Shown here: in pieces, positions 6,049 to 8,018 of the stretch
Layout: each line of letters opens with the position of its first letter
Position numbering within the stretch: the first letter of the stretch is position 1
DNA from: CAIOZW01 sp049318845
Lineage (GTDB): Bacteria; Acidobacteriota; Blastocatellia; RBC074
Length of the DNA stretch: 8,018 nt
Reading direction: 5' to 3'
Assembly: GCA_049318845.1 (NCBI GenBank)
Contig: JBMOFH010000179.1
Span: 1-8,018, forward strand
Position numbers and translations under genes: made by a program
Notes under the pieces: generated by a model
Databases searched by the model: none
The model's input: the letters and a program-made list of their open reading frames with translations, nothing else
What the model was told of the DNA's origin: nothing

Positions 6049-6056
6049 GGAGGGAG
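6049..6056 (+). promoter_or_regulatory. Ribosome binding site fixing the lpdA start
   Basis: GGAGGGAG lies immediately upstream of ATG 6061 at correct spacing. An in-frame ATG at 6031 would add ten residues (MPSPCFGGRG) that are unlike the family, would place this Shine-Dalgarno sequence inside the coding region, and has no binding site of its own. The 6061 start is therefore preferred. Confidence 0.85.
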
Positions 6057-6060
6057 AGGG

Positions 6061-7461
6061 ATGTCAGAGCAATTTGATGTGACAATCATTGGGGCCGGGC
6101 CCGGCGGCTACGTCGCGGCGATCCGTGCCGCCCAGGTCGGTCTGAAGACCGCCATTATCGAGCGTGACAAGGATCTCGGTGGCACCTGCCTGCTGCGCGG
6201 TTGCATTCCGACCAAGGAGCTGCTCCATTCCGCGCACGTGTATGACATGATATCCGACCCGGATGAGTTCGGCGTCAGCGTCGAGGGGGTTAAGCTCCAT
6301 TTCGACAAGGTCATGGCTCGTAAGAACAAAGTGGTCAACAAGCTGGCGAAGGGGGTCGAGTTCCTCATGAAGAAGAACAAGATCACGGTCTTCAAGGGGC
6401 ACGGCCGGCTCGAGGGGAAGGGCCGGGTGACGGTTACCGATGCGGCCGGCAAGTCACAGGATATAGCGACGAAGAACGTGATCATTGCCACTGGATCGGC
6501 CCCACGACTTCTGCCCGGAGTCGAGGTTCTCTCGCCGCGGGTGGTGACGAGCGACCAGTTGCTCGATTTTAATCACGTGCCGAAGTCGATGGTCGTCCTC
6601 GGTGCCGGCGCGGTTGGTGTCGAGTTTGCATCCGTCTTCAAGCGGTTTGGGTCGGAGGTGACGATCATCGAGCTGCTCCCACGGCTCGTCCCGATCGAGG
6701 ATGAGGAGATCTCGGCCGAACTGCAGAAATCTTTCCGCCGCCGCAAGATCAACGTCCTGACAGGAACCCGCTTCGAGTCGGTCCGTGTCAATGAGAATGA
6801 CGTCGAGATCAGTTATACCGACGCAGCCGGCAAGCCAGGCAAGATGAATGCCGAGACGATGCTGCTTGCCGTCGGTCGTCGACCAGTCACTGACAGCCTT
6901 GGCCTGGAGAATACGAAGATCGAGACCGATCGTGGTTACATCAAGGTCGATGAGTTCATGCGGACCGCCGAGCCGAACGTCTATGCCATCGGTGACGTCA
7001 TCCCAACTCCGTGGCTTGCGCACGTCGCCTCCAAAGAGGGCTGCCTCGCGGCAGAACATATCGCCGGCCGGCATCCACGGCCGATCAACTACAATCTGGT
7101 CCCCAACTGCACCTACTGCGAACCCGAGATCGGCAGTGTCGGTCTGACGGAAGCGAAGGCGCGCGAAAAGGGCTATGAGGTCAAGGTCGGGAAATTCCCG
7201 TTCTCGGCACTTGGCAAGGCGATTATCCTTGGCGAGACCGAGGGCTTTGTCAAGGTCGTCAGTGACGCGAAGTACGACGAGATACTTGGCGTTCACATTA
7301 TGGGGCCGCACGCGACCGATCTGCTCGCAGAGGCTTGTGTCGCGCTCGGGCTCGAGGCGACGACCGAAGAGCTTGGTCATATTATGCACGCTCATCCGAC
7401 GCTCTCCGAGGCGGTTATGGAGGCGGCTGAGGCCGTGCACGGAATGGCGACCAGCATTTAA
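6061..7461 (+). CDS. lpdA: Dihydrolipoamide dehydrogenase (E3)
   Basis: FAD flavoprotein that reoxidises dihydrolipoyl groups on the E2 of 2-oxo-acid dehydrogenase complexes (and possibly on the glycine cleavage H protein), passing electrons to NAD+. From ATG 6061 it is 466 residues, the usual length. FAD-binding GAGPGG is at 11-16. The redox disulphide is Cys43 and Cys48 in GGTCLLRGCIPTK. The NAD-binding GAGAVG is at 181-186, the second FAD contact YAIGDV at 308-313, and the dimer-interface catalytic pair His445/Glu450 in HAHPTLSE. All catalytic residues are present. The longer reading from ATG 6031 is less likely because GGAGGGAG sits directly before 6061. An E2 gene follows after 75 bases, so E3 and E2 are probably co-expressed. 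No E1 gene is visible here. Confidence 0.97.
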   Translation: MSEQFDVTIIGAGPGGYVAAIRAAQVGLKTAIIERDKDLGGTCLLRGCIPTKELLHSAHVYDMISDPDEFGVSVEGVKLHFDKVMARKNKVVNKLAKGVEFLMKKNKITVFKGHGRLEGKGRVTVTDAAGKSQDIATKNVIIATGSAPRLLPGVEVLSPRVVTSDQLLDFNHVPKSMVVLGAGAVGVEFASVFKRFGSEVTIIELLPRLVPIEDEEISAELQKSFRRRKINVLTGTRFESVRVNENDVEISYTDAAGKPGKMNAETMLLAVGRRPVTDSLGLENTKIETDRGYIKVDEFMRTAEPNVYAIGDVIPTPWLAHVASKEGCLAAEHIAGRHPRPINYNLVPNCTYCEPEIGSVGLTEAKAREKGYEVKVGKFPFSALGKAIILGETEGFVKVVSDAKYDEILGVHIMGPHATDLLAEACVALGLEATTEELGHIMHAHPTLSEAVMEAAEAVHGMATSI

Positions 7462-7469
7462 CCCGCATT

Positions 7470-7497
7470 TAAATGGTATCTGGTAAATGGTATCTGG
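7470..7497 (+). repeat. 14-bp tandem repeat, two copies
   Basis: TAAATGGTATCTGG is repeated exactly head to tail (7470-7483 and 7484-7497) in the 75-base gap between lpdA and the E2 gene, eight bases after the lpdA stop. It carries no hairpin and does not overlap the GAGGAG ribosome binding site at 7525-7530. The function is unknown. Confidence 0.85.
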
Positions 7498-7536
7498 CCG
7501 GAAACTTGTAAATTGAGTTCCACTGAGGAGAGATTC

Positions 7537-8018
7537 ATGGCTACTGATGTTCTTATGCCCCAGATGGGCGAGTCGATTGCCGAGGGCACGATCGTCAAAT
7601 GGTTGAAAAAGGTAGGTGAGACGGTACAGCGCGATGAGCCGCTGCTCGAGATCTCGACCGACAAGGTCGATGCCGAGATCCCTTCACCATCCGCCGGGAC
7701 GCTGACAGAGATTCTTGCCAAAGAGGGTGAGACGGTTCACGTCAACTCGGTGATTGCGCGTCTGACAGAGGCTGGTGCGGTTGTCGCGCCTGCCCCGCCC
7801 GCTCAGGTGGCAGTACCACCTGCAGTAGTGCCAGCCGCGCCAGTCGCCGCGCCAGTTGCCGCGCCAGCGGCCCCAGTCGCCCCGCCGCCAGCGGCGCCAG
7901 TCGCGGCCCCCGTTGAGCCAGAAGATGGAAGGAAGGTTCGGTCTTCGCCACTCGTTCGAAATATCGCGCGCGAGCACGACGTCGATCTCGATCAGGTGAC
8001 CGGCACCGGGCTTGGCGG
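7537..8018 (+). CDS. 2-oxo-acid dehydrogenase E2, lipoyl acyltransferase (5' part, SucB/BkdB-like)
   Basis: The first 160 residues of a dihydrolipoamide acyltransferase; the frame is open to the edge. Residues 1-78 form a lipoyl domain starting MATDVLMPQMGESIAEG, with the lipoylated Lys43 in STDKVDAEIPSP. Residues about 79-128 are a flexible linker made almost only of Ala, Pro and Val. Residues about 134-160 (VRSSPLVRNIAREHDVDLDQ, then TGTGLGG) match the peripheral subunit-binding domain that docks E3 or E1. The catalytic domain, with the HxxxDG site that would help tell succinyl-, acetyl- and branched-chain-transferases apart, lies outside. The N-terminal style resembles proteins annotated as succinyltransferase in Acidobacteriota, but the substrate cannot be read here. 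The ATG has GAGGAG at 7525-7530. The upstream lpdA supplies the partner E3. Confidence 0.94.
   Translation, partial: MATDVLMPQMGESIAEGTIVKWLKKVGETVQRDEPLLEISTDKVDAEIPSPSAGTLTEILAKEGETVHVNSVIARLTEAGAVVAPAPPAQVAVPPAVVPAAPVAAPVAAPAAPVAPPPAAPVAAPVEPEDGRKVRSSPLVRNIAREHDVDLDQVTGTGLG

Noticed and set aside
6031..6060. ATG at 6031 as the lpdA start
   Set aside because: The added ten residues are unlike the family and would contain the strong GGAGGGAG ribosome binding site that serves ATG 6061.
6454..7440. 328-residue minus-strand open frame opposite lpdA
   Set aside because: Antisense shadow of a high-GC gene. It has no family resemblance, while the + strand has every lipoamide dehydrogenase motif.

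Overview
This 8.0 kb window is chromosomal bacterial DNA. It holds a light-harvesting cassette (rhodopsin, retinal-forming oxygenase, lycopene cyclase) followed by housekeeping purine and 2-oxo-acid dehydrogenase genes, all on the + strand. The style of the lipoamide dehydrogenase (GGTCLLRGCIPTK) and of the E2 lipoyl domain (MPQMGESIAEGTIVKWLKK, DKVDAEIPSP), together with a xanthorhodopsin-type pump, resembles Acidobacteriota or a related Gram-negative phylum. This placement is an inference from remembered family style, not from a search.

Layout: 1-252 may hold the 3' end of an upstream membrane-protein gene (weak). 253-466 is an AT-rich leader. 467-1234 encodes a xanthorhodopsin-like proton pump with the full Asp-Thr-Glu pumping triad, a green-type Leu and the Gly that opens the carotenoid-antenna fenestration. 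1326-2504 encodes a Blh-type beta-carotene 15,15'-dioxygenase, and 2546-3928 a CrtY-type lycopene beta-cyclase. 4026-4532 and 4556-5716 are purE and purK. 5717-6060 is a 344-base gap with a 10-bp triplicate repeat, a promoter candidate and two hairpins. 6061-7461 is lpdA. 7537 to the edge is the lipoyl and E3-binding part of a 2-oxo-acid dehydrogenase E2.

Function: CrtY closes lycopene to beta-carotene, Blh cleaves it to two retinals, and retinal binds Lys232 of the rhodopsin. The lycopene-forming genes (crtE, crtB, crtI) and any carotenoid hydroxylase or ketolase for an antenna pigment are not in the window. PurK and PurE together turn AIR into CAIR. LpdA reoxidises the lipoyl arm of the adjacent E2.

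The genes belong to known families. The less ordinary signals are small. Different short tandem repeats lie in four intergenic gaps, one of them a 21-bp unit that contains the blh stop codon and touches the crtY ribosome binding site. A shared motif (AGWCTRAT) sits at the stop codons of all three retinal genes. The cassette also has lower GC and a cluster of CTAG tetranucleotides, compared with the genes downstream. I see no CRISPR array, tRNA, rRNA, insertion sequence or clearly new system.
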